Virus record (IMG/VR): IMGVR_UViG_3300035698_005008
Location: 1 to 21,964 of that record
Length of the DNA stretch: 21,964 bases
Strand: one strand, 5' to 3'
Source: a virus
The position numbers were made by a program, and so were the translations under genes. A model generated the notes under the pieces. It did not search any database and was not told where the DNA came from. It worked only from the letters and a program-made list of their open reading frames with translations. This document shows, piece by piece, positions 4,314-12,610 of the stretch (the first letter of the stretch is position 1; the number at the start of each line of letters is the position of its first letter).

Positions 4314-5870
4314 TCACGGAGTATTCACCGCCCACACCTGATTATTGGCATCGTTCGTTTCCGTCCCGGCTGATATGAAAACATAACCAGCCAGAACCCC
4401 AGTTCCATAATGGTTCAGCTCGGTTGCGCTGACCTTGTAAACGGTATTGATCACGCATGTTCCGGTTGATATAAGCGCACCAACCCCAAACCGAATAATA
4501 GTTGCTTCAGCTACGTTATCGCCAAACTTGCCGTGAAGTTTATTGTAGATAACGGAAGCATCGGAAACGGTCTCGCGGGTCTGGACAACATCATCGTAGA
4601 TTACTGTGACATCTTCGCCTTCTTTGATCGTTATCAACTCAGCCGCTGCGGAATAATCTACATAGCTCGTATCAAGCACGGTCTCAACTGAGGCAACTCG
4701 CTTCAGGGTGGTAACTGTGGGTTGCATTAGTTGGATGGAAACATTATCCCAATATACACCTCCGTCGCCTTCGGTGTTACCTTCACGAAAACCAACGTAT
4801 CGAGTATTGGAACTATAAGTAAACTCATACACCAATGGAACAAAAGCAACATCGGCTTTAACATAAGTCTTTATAGTGACAGCATTTATAGTTATTGCTG
4901 TATTGGCAGCAGTTTTTAAAGCTACCTGACCAGTTCCGGCACCGGTTCCGTCACTACGAATAGTGGTAGATAACTGAACCCTATCACCAACCGAAAACTT
5001 ACTATCGAGATCGTAGTAACAAGTGTCATTATTGTTCACAGATGCATAATGTAGTGCATAACTACCAACAGATTTTACAACACCCTGAGACTCAAGTGTT
5101 GCAGTTGCGTAAGCTACCCACCCCGTAGTAGCATCAGCCTCATTCCCATTAGGATCACTTGCTGCATTGGCATCTGTGTGAAGCTCCGTCCCATTCGCCC
5201 TCAGTGTCCGGTCCAGCTCCGTCAGGATTGCGTTGCTGCCGGAGAGTTTGCGGAGGGATGTCCAGTGGATTGTGCAACCCTCGCTTGCACCAAAGGCGAA
5301 GTTAACTGCGCCTGTTAATGTGTCGGTTGCAGTAAAAACCTTACGGTTATAACCAGCCGATAAATTTTCTGCGAATTGAATCGTGGCACCACCGTCTCGC
5401 GAAACTCGCCATTGTGGAGTAAGCACAATTCCTGACACATAACATTCAGCAAGCCATATTTCACCAGTAGTGATTGATATTCCGGCTGTAGCAAATTTAC
5501 AGAAACTGACCGCACTGAAGATTGTTTGATAATCGTTTGCTGTTTTAGAAGCGGTAACTGTGCCGCCAACACCTGCTTCAACATTCCAGCCTGTGGCAAT
5601 ATCTCCATTAGCTGTACCTGCACCAGAGGTCGTCCCAGCAGTCCCAGACATATCAGCGCCGGGCTGTAAATTCGCACCATACGGATCATCGGCAGAATCA
5701 GCAGAGGTTTTCAGACCAGTTGCTTCTCCTGCGGCTATTGTTGCGGCCAACTCAGCATAATAGTTGGAAGACCCAAGCGTACCGGAAACCATTGCAGGGT
5801 TCAGCCATGCGCCGGCAGGAATCGCGACTGCGAGAATTAACAGTATTATTAACCAGCGTAATTTTTTCAT
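4314..5870 (-). CDS. Exported fibre/adhesin-like protein with duplicated carbohydrate-binding-like domains
   Basis: 518 residues. Residues 1-21 form a Sec signal peptide (MKKLRW, then a hydrophobic core, then IPAGAW). Two related modules follow, about 53-210 and 229-383. Each opens with a TSADSADDPYG or TDANAASDPNGNE type sequence leading to TGW, and each closes with a W-x-S/N-x-S-L/I strand (IHWTSLRKL; VYWDNVSIQL), as in jelly-roll carbohydrate-binding modules. The C-terminal about 130 residues are beta-rich with GVGALISTGTCVI and a final Asn-rich end. Low Cys and high Thr/Ala/Gly content are typical of phage fibres. ATG 5870 follows GGAGG formed at the upstream stop. Likely an extracellular or periplasmic receptor/surface-binding protein; exact role unknown. 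Confidence 0.65.
   Translation of the reverse strand: MKKLRWLIILLILAVAIPAGAWLNPAMVSGTLGSSNYYAELAATIAAGEATGLKTSADSADDPYGANLQPGADMSGTAGTTSGAGTANGDIATGWNVEAGVGGTVTASKTANDYQTIFSAVSFCKFATAGISITTGEIWLAECYVSGIVLTPQWRVSRDGGATIQFAENLSAGYNRKVFTATDTLTGAVNFAFGASEGCTIHWTSLRKLSGSNAILTELDRTLRANGTELHTDANAASDPNGNEADATTGWVAYATATLESQGVVKSVGSYALHYASVNNNDTCYYDLDSKFSVGDRVQLSTTIRSDGTGAGTGQVALKTAANTAITINAVTIKTYVKADVAFVPLVYEFTYSSNTRYVGFREGNTEGDGGVYWDNVSIQLMQPTVTTLKRVASVETVLDTSYVDYSAAAELITIKEGEDVTVIYDDVVQTRETVSDASVIYNKLHGKFGDNVAEATIIRFGVGALISTGTCVINTVYKVSATELNHYGTGVLAGYVFISAGTETNDANNQVWAVNTP
4722..5714 (-). repeat. Internal duplication within the 518-residue exported protein
   Basis: Residues 53-210 and 229-383 share the order: Asp/Ala-rich opening with 'SDP-G' or 'DDPYG', then 'ATGW' or 'TTGW', then beta-rich middle, then a closing Trp-containing strand. 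The similarity is at protein level and divergent; it was judged by eye, not by alignment software. Confidence 0.45.
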
Positions 5871-6521
5871 TTATCCTCCGTTGCTCCAGTCCCCACCGAC
5901 ATAACCAAGCGTTCTCCATCCGTCAGTTCCAGACCCATCGGCATCGTCTGTGCTCATAATACATATAATATCCCCTGGCTGTCCAGGGGAGTCTATTGAT
6001 TCGCCGGCTGCAAGTGCTACCCCATGAAGATTAAACTTTTCAGCATTATCGGGGTTGAGGTTTAATGTTTCAGCGATGTCTTGAACTATGAACATAGCCA
6101 GCGCACCATAACCAGCATCGGCGGCGGCATCAAGAGTCACAATTGCAGCAGCAGTAGCAAGATATATTTTACCGCGCAAGTCTGTGGTGTTGAGGGCTAT
6201 ATTGGTCGTTATGTTGGTTCCCAGAGGAGCAAGTCCAGAAATCGAATCGCCCGAAATTATAGTGCTTTTGACATTTAATCCCCCGTTTGATAAGGTAAGG
6301 TCTTTGTTGTAAGTCAAATCCCCGCCGGCACCAACCGTCATAACACCGGTCACACCACCGGCACCGTCTGTGTAATTTATAGGAGACTCAAATGTTTGCG
6401 TTCCGGTCCATGTATGATCTCCAGACAAATCTACACCCCCGGCGGTATTAATTTCCGGGCCTGCAAGGGCAACGCCGGCGCTAAATATGATTGCCAAAAT
6501 CGTTCTAAATAAAGTTTTCAT
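5871..6521 (-). CDS. Exported fibre-like protein, 216 residues
   Basis: The start at 6521 (MKTLFRTIL) is preferred over the upstream in-frame start at 6572 because GGAG lies about 10 bases upstream and it gives a clean signal peptide ending GVALAG. The next segment, NTAGGVDLSGDHTWTGTQTFE, followed by GDLTYNKDLTLSNGGLNV, is the repetitive beta style of tail-fibre shafts. The C-terminal third (ATAAAIVTLDAAADAGYGALAMFIV) resembles small globular fibre tips. No enzymatic motif is present. The 425-residue upstream gene ends four bases before this start. The signal peptide closely resembles that of the 425-residue neighbour (MKxLFRxxLAxxxSxGxAxAG), suggesting the export signals share ancestry. Confidence 0.65.
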   Translation of the reverse strand: MKTLFRTILAIIFSAGVALAGPEINTAGGVDLSGDHTWTGTQTFESPINYTDGAGGVTGVMTVGAGGDLTYNKDLTLSNGGLNVKSTIISGDSISGLAPLGTNITTNIALNTTDLRGKIYLATAAAIVTLDAAADAGYGALAMFIVQDIAETLNLNPDNAEKFNLHGVALAAGESIDSPGQPGDIICIMSTDDADGSGTDGWRTLGYVGGDWSNGG

Positions 6522-6525
6522 ATCC

Positions 6526-7803
6526 TTATATCTCCTGTATTTCGAGCCAAATCTGAATGGTTTTGCCGGCAACTTCGCATCCTGCCGATGCAGATATCCG
6601 AGTCCCTTTGTTAAAAATAAAATCAGTACCAGGCGAAGCGCCTTGTGCTTTATTCTTTTTAGTCTCTGTCATGGCCATATCAAACCATGTGCTTCCAGAA
6701 TCGGCAGAAAACCTCATCACAAATTTCTTTTCTTCTGACGGTTCAAATCGATAGCCGACAATTTTAAAAGGCTTCGTTGCGGCGGCAGCACTTCTTAACT
6801 CAGTATCCGCACCCCAAGTATCTTCTCCTGCACTGACCACAACACCGGCATAATTAACACCGCCAAGAGGCTCAATTGCAATCGGAAACTCACCGATCAT
6901 ATTATTGTAATGCTGATCCTCAACGTCATCGTCTATGTTGACCGTATTATGATGAAGTTGAATTGTATCAAAATGCTGTTCGTTCCCGGCATCTATATCA
7001 ATCGCAATTCCACTGGCATCGTCACAATCTCCAATATCGAAAAAACTAAATAGATTTTCATCAGAGGCAGCATTGTCGATATGGATTGCTTTTAAACATT
7101 CATGGATTCTAAATCTTTCAAATAATCCGCTGGCAACTTTATCCAATTTCAGCCCCGTCATAAATTCCGGTTCCCCGGTCATAAAAACATCGTGCGCCTT
7201 ACCGTTTTTTAAAGTCGTACCCCCGGTTGCTCCATCTAAAATCAAAGCAGTTGCTGCGCCTGTTAAATCTGACCCGACAAATTGAATACGGTTAAGCCTG
7301 AAAGCACCCTTTGTAATTATAACCCCGTTGCAATCATCCACTCCGAGATTGAAATTTAAATCTTTCAGCGAAACATAACCAGTGAATTTCATTATCGAAG
7401 TGGCGGAGCCATCGGTATTTTTTATCTTTACCCATGTTCGGTGAGATCCAACTATCTCGTAATTTCCAGTCCACGTAGGATCGCCTGCCGTGTCAATATC
7501 GTAATTATCCGTTGGCCCGGTGGCAACAGCAATCAAAATGAGAGTTAAATCATTGATATCTGTGCTGGCTGCATCGAGGGCGTCCTGAATTTTATTATAT
7601 GCTTTTCCCCATGTCGAACCGTCTGTATTATCGCCATTCTTAGAAACATGGAGCTTTGCGGTAATAGCACGATTAATAACAGCGGAACCCATTTTCTCGT
7701 TAATCGATTCAGCCCTTCTCCTCGTTGAAACAGAATCAATGCCCGCAAATGCTATTCCCGAACTAAGCAGAACCGCTAAAAATATTCTAAATAAGATTTT
7801 CAT
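6526..7803 (-). CDS. Exported right-handed beta-helix-like protein
   Basis: 425 residues from ATG 7803, which follows GGGGTG ending the previous gene; the in-frame TTG at 7821 lies inside that gene and is unlikely. Residues 1-20 are a signal peptide (MKILFRIFLAVLLSSGIAFAG). Residues 49-80 carry KLHVSKNGDNTDGSTWGKAYNKIQDALDAA-type sequence, the usual entry of pectate-lyase-like beta-helix proteins. The middle has short repeating strands with Asn/Asp turns (GVIITKGAFRLNRIQF, FSFFDIGDCDDASGIAIDI, LHHNTVNI), consistent with helix coils. The last 110 residues form a separate beta domain with Trp. Such folds in phages often bind or cleave polysaccharide; catalytic residues cannot be assigned. Confidence 0.65.
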   Translation of the reverse strand: MKILFRIFLAVLLSSGIAFAGIDSVSTRRRAESINEKMGSAVINRAITAKLHVSKNGDNTDGSTWGKAYNKIQDALDAASTDINDLTLILIAVATGPTDNYDIDTAGDPTWTGNYEIVGSHRTWVKIKNTDGSATSIMKFTGYVSLKDLNFNLGVDDCNGVIITKGAFRLNRIQFVGSDLTGAATALILDGATGGTTLKNGKAHDVFMTGEPEFMTGLKLDKVASGLFERFRIHECLKAIHIDNAASDENLFSFFDIGDCDDASGIAIDIDAGNEQHFDTIQLHHNTVNIDDDVEDQHYNNMIGEFPIAIEPLGGVNYAGVVVSAGEDTWGADTELRSAAAATKPFKIVGYRFEPSEEKKFVMRFSADSGSTWFDMAMTETKKNKAQGASPGTDFIFNKGTRISASAGCEVAGKTIQIWLEIQEI

Positions 7804-7805
7804 TT

Positions 7806-8555
7806 CTACACCCCGAACCAATCTCTTTCAGATTTAAATATCGTCAACCAATCTGAAGCACTAAGCGCCCTGTTCCAAATTCTCGGACGCGACATTTTAC
7901 TTTTATACCAGTTGGCGTCTTTGGTGTATCGGCAACCGATAACGAAATCACGATTGCAAGTATCCGGGTCCAGCATTCCAGATACTTCATAGGCCATTGT
8001 GAGAGCTACCCCGTTCCGATAATGAACAGGATATAAATCACCGCCCGTTCTCGATATTCCCAATAGAGCCCATGTGCCAGGTGTCCACCCGGTTGAAAAA
8101 CAAGTGCTGTTCGTGTTTGGTGCCAAGCTCACATGGCTATGCCTTTGAGAAACAGTATTCCGGCCCCCACTCACATTTAAATATGTTTCCCACCCGTCCA
8201 AATTAACCCCATACCGCGCCATTATTATTTCAGACCAGCTCCCGGCAGAGTTCCAGTTTATCCATGCCGAAAGGCTGTAATCTCCGGCTGTAAAATTCAA
8301 ATCAACCGTTTTAGCAGCAGGGCAATCAAGATAAACTCCATCGTTAAAACCACCACCCACCGTAACAAAATCCAATACCATAAGACCAGAGGCTAAGGAA
8401 GTCCACGCAAACGAACCACCCCCCGGATCGTTCATCGTCATTGGGTGATGAGGCTTTGCGTGATCCATTGTAACTGCCCCAATACCTTCGCGAAATGGCA
8501 AATCAAGCAAAATATCTTCATTTATAGGTATATTGTCATAACCTTTATAGGGCAT
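7806..8555 (-). CDS. LamG/concanavalin-like lectin protein without signal peptide
   Basis: The start at 8555 (MPYKGYDN) has CGAGG eight bases upstream and overlaps the previous gene by 11 bases; ATG 8573 would add six residues with a poorer site. About 249 residues show a LamG-like jelly roll: ILLDLPFREG, GVYLDCPAAKTVDLNFTAGDYSLSAWINW, WALLGISRTGG, HYRNGVAL, and the closing SRPRIWNRALSASDW that is typical of the family. These domains bind glycans or proteins. It is the only one of six adjacent genes that lacks an export signal; the frame is closed by a TAG a few codons upstream, so a longer signal-bearing form is excluded. Probably a virion adhesin or a partner of the exported set. Confidence 0.65.
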   Translation of the reverse strand: MPYKGYDNIPINEDILLDLPFREGIGAVTMDHAKPHHPMTMNDPGGGSFAWTSLASGLMVLDFVTVGGGFNDGVYLDCPAAKTVDLNFTAGDYSLSAWINWNSAGSWSEIIMARYGVNLDGWETYLNVSGGRNTVSQRHSHVSLAPNTNSTCFSTGWTPGTWALLGISRTGGDLYPVHYRNGVALTMAYEVSGMLDPDTCNRDFVIGCRYTKDANWYKSKMSRPRIWNRALSASDWLTIFKSERDWFGV

Positions 8556-9135
8556 AGAAAACCTCGTAATCATAATCCCGGTTGGTGCCTACTGTCTTTT
8601 CCATTGTAACCTTTATACCGTATCGATTATTTTCCAATTCTACATGAATCAATAACGGATCTTGAACGCCTGCAAAAGTGACCTCATCCAACATTATGTA
8701 ATTACCACCTGATTTAATTCTATAGTATTCACGGATCACAACCGTTTCACCGGCAGTATGGGCAGTGAAATTTAAGAAAATATTCTCTGGGGTATAAATT
8801 CCCGAAGGTGCATTGTTGATGTAAATATTCTGCTCAGTTCCATCGGTGGTTAACGTTCCACCCGTTTCTGTGAGAGTGAAAATCGAAGATGATATTGTAG
8901 AAACAACGCTGTAAATCTCTTTAATAATTGCGACGATTGACGTAGTATTCGAAGCTGCCGCCGCCGTGTCAGTCTTATTGCCTATAACATCCTGCATCTC
9001 GTCATTATCAGTGCTGTCCTGAGATGGAACCGAACCATCAAACACACCAGAAGATACCATTGGACCCGCCGGCACCCGAGGAACAAAGAGGAACAACGCA
9101 ATAACAGCGCAGAATAAAGCTAATGATTTTTTCAT
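8545..9135 (-). CDS. Exported fibre-like protein, 196 residues
   Basis: ATG 9135 follows AGAGG at the end of the previous gene. Residues 1-24 are a signal peptide (MKKSLALFCAVIALFLFVPR...PAG). Residues 45-80 contain DVIGNKTDTAAAASNTTSIVAIIKEIYSV-type sequence, a heptad-like segment seen in trimeric phage fibre proteins. This is followed by a beta-rich head (GGTLTTDGTEQNIYINNAPS, then VVIREYYRIKSGGNYI). No catalytic motif. The combination of a fibre trimerisation-like segment with a Sec signal is unusual, since fibres normally assemble in the cytoplasm. Function in receptor binding or surface coating is inferred from style only. Confidence 0.6.
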   Translation of the reverse strand: MKKSLALFCAVIALFLFVPRVPAGPMVSSGVFDGSVPSQDSTDNDEMQDVIGNKTDTAAAASNTTSIVAIIKEIYSVVSTISSSIFTLTETGGTLTTDGTEQNIYINNAPSGIYTPENIFLNFTAHTAGETVVIREYYRIKSGGNYIMLDEVTFAGVQDPLLIHVELENNRYGIKVTMEKTVGTNRDYDYEVFYAL

Positions 9136-9138
9136 AGC

Positions 9139-9513
9139 TTACCTCTTTTTAAAATAGGGTACAAATTCAACGGTTCCGGCTGTCGTCACATCGATGTATA
9201 TTCCGGTGAAACATCTTACCGGAGGCCACAAGCTGAGTGCCTGGACTCTATCATTTCCTGCACTCGTTACAACCCAAGACGGTATGATCTTCGTTCCTGT
9301 GGCGGTGGTGCTATCATATACATCAACAGTGACGGAGTTGGTACCGTCTGTGGATACGATCAGCCCGTGAAATAAGCAATCACCGTTATGCACAAGATCG
9401 TCAGTCGTCGCAACATCTCCAGGCTGTACCCAAGAATCCTCTCCGGCCTTGTTTCCTGCGTAGACCAAAGAAGCGGTAAAAATTACTAAAATAATGATAA
9501 AGAGTTTTTTCAT
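9139..9513 (-). CDS. Exported small beta-rich protein, 124 residues
   Basis: ATG 9513 has AGGAG about 10 bases upstream. Residues 1-19 form a textbook signal peptide (MKKLFIIILVIFTASLVYAG), with cleavage expected after Ala-Gly. The mature part is a single beta sandwich: DCLFHGLIVSTDGTNSVTVDVYDSTTATGTKI, then VQALSLWPPVRCFTGIYIDVT, resembling small phage decoration or tail proteins. It has two cysteines (in GDCLF and RCFTG) that could form a disulfide in the periplasm, which would fit export. It is the first of the exported cassette after the ejection-type genes, separated from them by 42 bases. Confidence 0.65.
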   Translation of the reverse strand: MKKLFIIILVIFTASLVYAGNKAGEDSWVQPGDVATTDDLVHNGDCLFHGLIVSTDGTNSVTVDVYDSTTATGTKIIPSWVVTSAGNDRVQALSLWPPVRCFTGIYIDVTTAGTVEFVPYFKKR

Positions 9514-9555
9514 TGTGTGGTCTCCTGTGCTGCTTCAATTGCTTGTCTATCTATT

Positions 9556-11097
9556 TTATTGAGCATTCTCACCGCCCTGCCTACCTGCCTGGAATAATCC
9601 CAGAGAAACAAATCCAGAAGTAGGAGATATCTGGACGCCTTCTTTTATTAATTCATTCAGTACTATACCGAGTTTCGCCTTGAATGCAGGCGTATCAAAC
9701 AACCCTAACGCTATGGCACCCGCTGCGCCTGGCCCACCGGCTATCATCCCGCCCGTGGTTCCTTTTATCGGGATACCGATCCCTAATAGATCTCTATTTG
9801 AAATCCTGTTTGCAGGTTGTTCGAGAGCCTTTTTTAATTCAATAAATGCGCCCTCTGCCTTGTTTAATTGCTTTATTTCTGGAAAAAAAACCTCAATAGA
9901 TTCCTTCGCTGCTTTTGCGACTGCGAGCTGTGCCTGTGCTGACGCTGGACTTTCCGTTGTTTTATTGTAAAGGCTTTCGTTTTGTTTATATATTTTTTGT
10001 TTTAATTTTTGTGCATCTGCCGGGCTCAATGGCCGTGTTACTCTCCTTGATCCTTTGACGGTCTTGTCAATCATAACCGGATTACCCTTAGAATCAACGA
10101 GACCAGAAGCGACTTTTCTGACTCTACCAACAGGAACTAATTTTGTATTTGCAAGATTTATTTCTTTTTGAACATTAAGGATTTCCCGCTTGGCTTTTAA
10201 TGGCCTGCCTGACAATCTGAACTCTTCTTTTAATTCATTGAAACCTTTGAAAAGATTTTTCACCGGTATTTTTTGCCCGGTTTCTACAGCAGCGTCAATC
10301 CTTGCTGTTATTTCTGCATTAAGTCCATTTATCTTTCCTCTGATTTTATCTAACCCTTTAATATTGGGCATTATTTTGTTATCAAGGGCGGTTCTTGTCA
10401 TTGCTGCCCGTTGTGCTGCGTTAAATTTTGACGGAGGAAACTTGACTGCGCTTTCAAATAATTTACCAGGTAACGATTTTGGAATGAACTGTTTCCCGAT
10501 CTTGGCGGCTGTTTTTGTGCCAACAGTAAAAGGATCAACCGCCGCCCCGAGCTTTCCTGCTGCCCTTCCTATCTTTGATAGTTTTTCGACTTTTGATAAC
10601 CCGCCAACCCCTTTGACTATTCCACCACCAGCTACCAGCACAGACGCTATATCACCGGCAATTCCTACTGGATCTGTCTTAACTGTTTTCGCTAAGTTAT
10701 CAATAGAACCGTATCTATCTTTGAAAAACTGAATTAAATTATCAACTGCAACTTCGCTGTCTTGTGTCCCCGGAACAAATATCTTTTCCGCTATTCCTTG
10801 ACCCAGAGAACCTATTGCTTTTGCTGTGTCAAACGGGTGAATAAATGGCGTTATTAAATCCTCAACGAATCCCAAAGCGCTCTTTGGTACGTTTATTGCT
10901 GTCTCAGCCATGAACGCACCAAACCCTCCGTCTGGTTCCTGTGCAAAAAGATTGCCTGCAACCTCTGACTTTACGCTATCTGAAAGGGCGTTAAAATTGG
11001 GATCAACTGAGTTAAGAACCTCGACCTTCGCTTCGTCACTAAGGTTCAGAAATTCCGTATTTTTCTTGAGAGAATCTATTGTAATTTTTGGAGCCAT
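9556..11097 (-). CDS. Ejection-type internal virion protein, 513 residues
   Basis: ATG 11097 is preceded by AAAGGA located in the previous stop region. The N-terminus is helical (LKKNTEFLNLSDEAKVEVLN). It is followed by amphipathic segments and a Gly/Ala-rich hydrophobic stretch (IAGDIASVLVAGGGIVKGVGGLSK) in the centre. A Lys-rich helical region spans about 240-410, and another Gly-rich hydrophobic segment is near the C-terminus (GGMIAGGPGAAGAIALG). These are features of podovirus proteins that leave the capsid and form a channel through the envelope. No lytic transglycosylase motif is visible. It forms a pair with the upstream 502-residue gene, two bases away. Assignment rests on composition and context. 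Confidence 0.5.
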   Translation of the reverse strand: MAPKITIDSLKKNTEFLNLSDEAKVEVLNSVDPNFNALSDSVKSEVAGNLFAQEPDGGFGAFMAETAINVPKSALGFVEDLITPFIHPFDTAKAIGSLGQGIAEKIFVPGTQDSEVAVDNLIQFFKDRYGSIDNLAKTVKTDPVGIAGDIASVLVAGGGIVKGVGGLSKVEKLSKIGRAAGKLGAAVDPFTVGTKTAAKIGKQFIPKSLPGKLFESAVKFPPSKFNAAQRAAMTRTALDNKIMPNIKGLDKIRGKINGLNAEITARIDAAVETGQKIPVKNLFKGFNELKEEFRLSGRPLKAKREILNVQKEINLANTKLVPVGRVRKVASGLVDSKGNPVMIDKTVKGSRRVTRPLSPADAQKLKQKIYKQNESLYNKTTESPASAQAQLAVAKAAKESIEVFFPEIKQLNKAEGAFIELKKALEQPANRISNRDLLGIGIPIKGTTGGMIAGGPGAAGAIALGLFDTPAFKAKLGIVLNELIKEGVQISPTSGFVSLGLFQAGRQGGENAQ

Positions 11098-11099
11098 TA

Positions 11100-12608
11100 T
11101 TACAATCCTTTTAGAAATTCGCTTGCCTCCAATGATAAGCCGTTTGGCTGTACTTCCCGCTGTGGTGCTACGGTAGGCTGTGCCGGTGGTTCTGCTTCGC
11201 CTGTCTTATCTGCAAACCGCTTAATGCCAAAAGCCTTGTAAAACGGTGACATATCGGCGATGTCTTCAAAGGTTGAAAGCCAACGCCTAAACTCTTGTTC
11301 CGCTTCCTGCCCCATCAAACTTGTCTTATTTACAATCGTTTCAAAAGAATCTCCAGAGCTTGGCATCCATGCAAGAGCTGATTTCATTTCGCTATCGGTT
11401 ACGGCGGTCCCCATGAACTTTTTACGCTCATCTGAAGTCATTCTCTGAATCCTTGCGACTGCTGTGGCCGTTGGATTATCTCCGCTTAAACCTTGATCCT
11501 GGAGCCACTTATTGATAGTGTTCCCCCATTTACCGGCAACTTGATCCCATATTCCTTCGTCATTGGCCTTTTTTAGATTTGCCTGGACTTCTGGATCTGC
11601 AAGTAATTCGTTTAATTCATTGGCATCATCCCACTGTTCACCTAAACCAATTATGGCTTTTATGTTGGTTCTTTTTCCGGTTGCTTTTGTAAACGGATCC
11701 ATCCTTACGGGTGCATTGGTGATTGGATCAAGGAACAAACTGCCATCTTCGTTTTGTCTGAAATTATGCACTTCATGAAAAGTGTTTGGGTCTTCCGTGG
11801 CCTGCTGCGATAGATTATCTATTGCGCCCCTGAGCCTTTCTGTTTCTCTCTCTGCTGCCGAAGGTTTAATACCTACCGTCTGTGTGCCTTGAACAAACCC
11901 CTGCTTTGTCAATTGCGCTTCCTGTTCTGAACCAGGCTCAACATTTTTAATCGTCCTGATTGAACCATCATCGAGTTTCTTGGAAAATGTTTTAGGCTCT
12001 TGGTCTGTGGCTATATCATCAGGCAATGTCCCACGGACAAAACCCTGTGCCTCAAGTTGTTTCGCTGTGGACGAGTTTGGATCTATGTTTTTAAGAACCC
12101 GCCCGGTTGCTTCATTGGTAAACGTGGCCGTTTGTGGCTTGAACTTACTTGCCGGAAACGTGCCAAGTTTAAAACCCCTCTGGGCAAGCTGTATGGCCTG
12201 CTGTGAGCCTTCTGCCACACTCACGGCCTGACCTGTATTCGGGTCGGTCATCGTAACACGGACGGGCGTCTTGGGCTGTGGCATCGCAGAAATAGCATTA
12301 AAACCGGTATTCAAAACATCCGGGTCCGTAATCCCACCAGACAACAACCTTTCAATCATCTGCTGCGCCGTGTTCTGTGGCACATTGGGAACGCCCTGGG
12401 GGAACTCTATTTGACCGCCTGCGCCACGGGTTGGCTGTTGGGGTTGCTGCTGTTTGAATATTTCGCCCAAAAGGGAAAGCTGTTTTTGCTGCTCCTGTTT
12501 CTTCTGCTGACCTGCAAAGATTTGAAGCATTTGCATTAATGAATTAGACGTGCTCCCTGCTGGGCCACCGAGTGAATCTTTATTTAATCCTTGGAATGTT
12601 ATCGCCAT
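11100..12608 (-). CDS. Gln-rich virion/ejection-type protein with three repeats, 502 residues
   Basis: ATG 12608 follows GAGGTG. The N-terminal 60 residues are Gln-rich (QQKKQEQQKQ, FKQQQPQQP) and likely coiled-coil or disordered. Three repeats of about 35-45 residues then occur at 116-150, 160-194 and 206-242, each ending in a motif like QRGFKLGT, AQGFVRGT or KQGFVQGT. The C-terminal half is helical with several Trp (IWDQVAGKWGNTINKW, ALAWMPSSGD) and a Pro-rich tail near 470. No enzyme motif. The repeats suggest several binding surfaces along a filamentous or DNA-contacting protein. Placement between the S74-tailed protein and the 513-residue ejection-type protein supports a virion role. Confidence 0.5.
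   Translation of the reverse strand: MAITFQGLNKDSLGGPAGSTSNSLMQMLQIFAGQQKKQEQQKQLSLLGEIFKQQQPQQPTRGAGGQIEFPQGVPNVPQNTAQQMIERLLSGGITDPDVLNTGFNAISAMPQPKTPVRVTMTDPNTGQAVSVAEGSQQAIQLAQRGFKLGTFPASKFKPQTATFTNEATGRVLKNIDPNSSTAKQLEAQGFVRGTLPDDIATDQEPKTFSKKLDDGSIRTIKNVEPGSEQEAQLTKQGFVQGTQTVGIKPSAAERETERLRGAIDNLSQQATEDPNTFHEVHNFRQNEDGSLFLDPITNAPVRMDPFTKATGKRTNIKAIIGLGEQWDDANELNELLADPEVQANLKKANDEGIWDQVAGKWGNTINKWLQDQGLSGDNPTATAVARIQRMTSDERKKFMGTAVTDSEMKSALAWMPSSGDSFETIVNKTSLMGQEAEQEFRRWLSTFEDIADMSPFYKAFGIKRFADKTGEAEPPAQPTVAPQREVQPNGLSLEASEFLKGL
11883..12263 (-). repeat. Three tandem protein repeats ('GF..GT' units)
   Basis: Residues 116-150, 160-194 and 206-242 of the 502-residue protein share a pattern: a Thr/Phe strand, Asn/Asp-rich turn with 'GR/GS' or 'TGQ', then 'V..GS..A.QL...GF..GT'. 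DNA identity is low, so the duplications are old or under selection for protein sequence. Confidence 0.65.
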
Positions 12609-12610
12609 CT

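Noticed and set aside
10190-10732. A 180-codon open frame on the plus strand, and a similar one at 9680-9970
   Set aside because: Both lie entirely antisense to the 513-residue ejection-type gene, have no ribosome binding site and have low-complexity Ala/Pro/Ser composition typical of a reversed coding strand.
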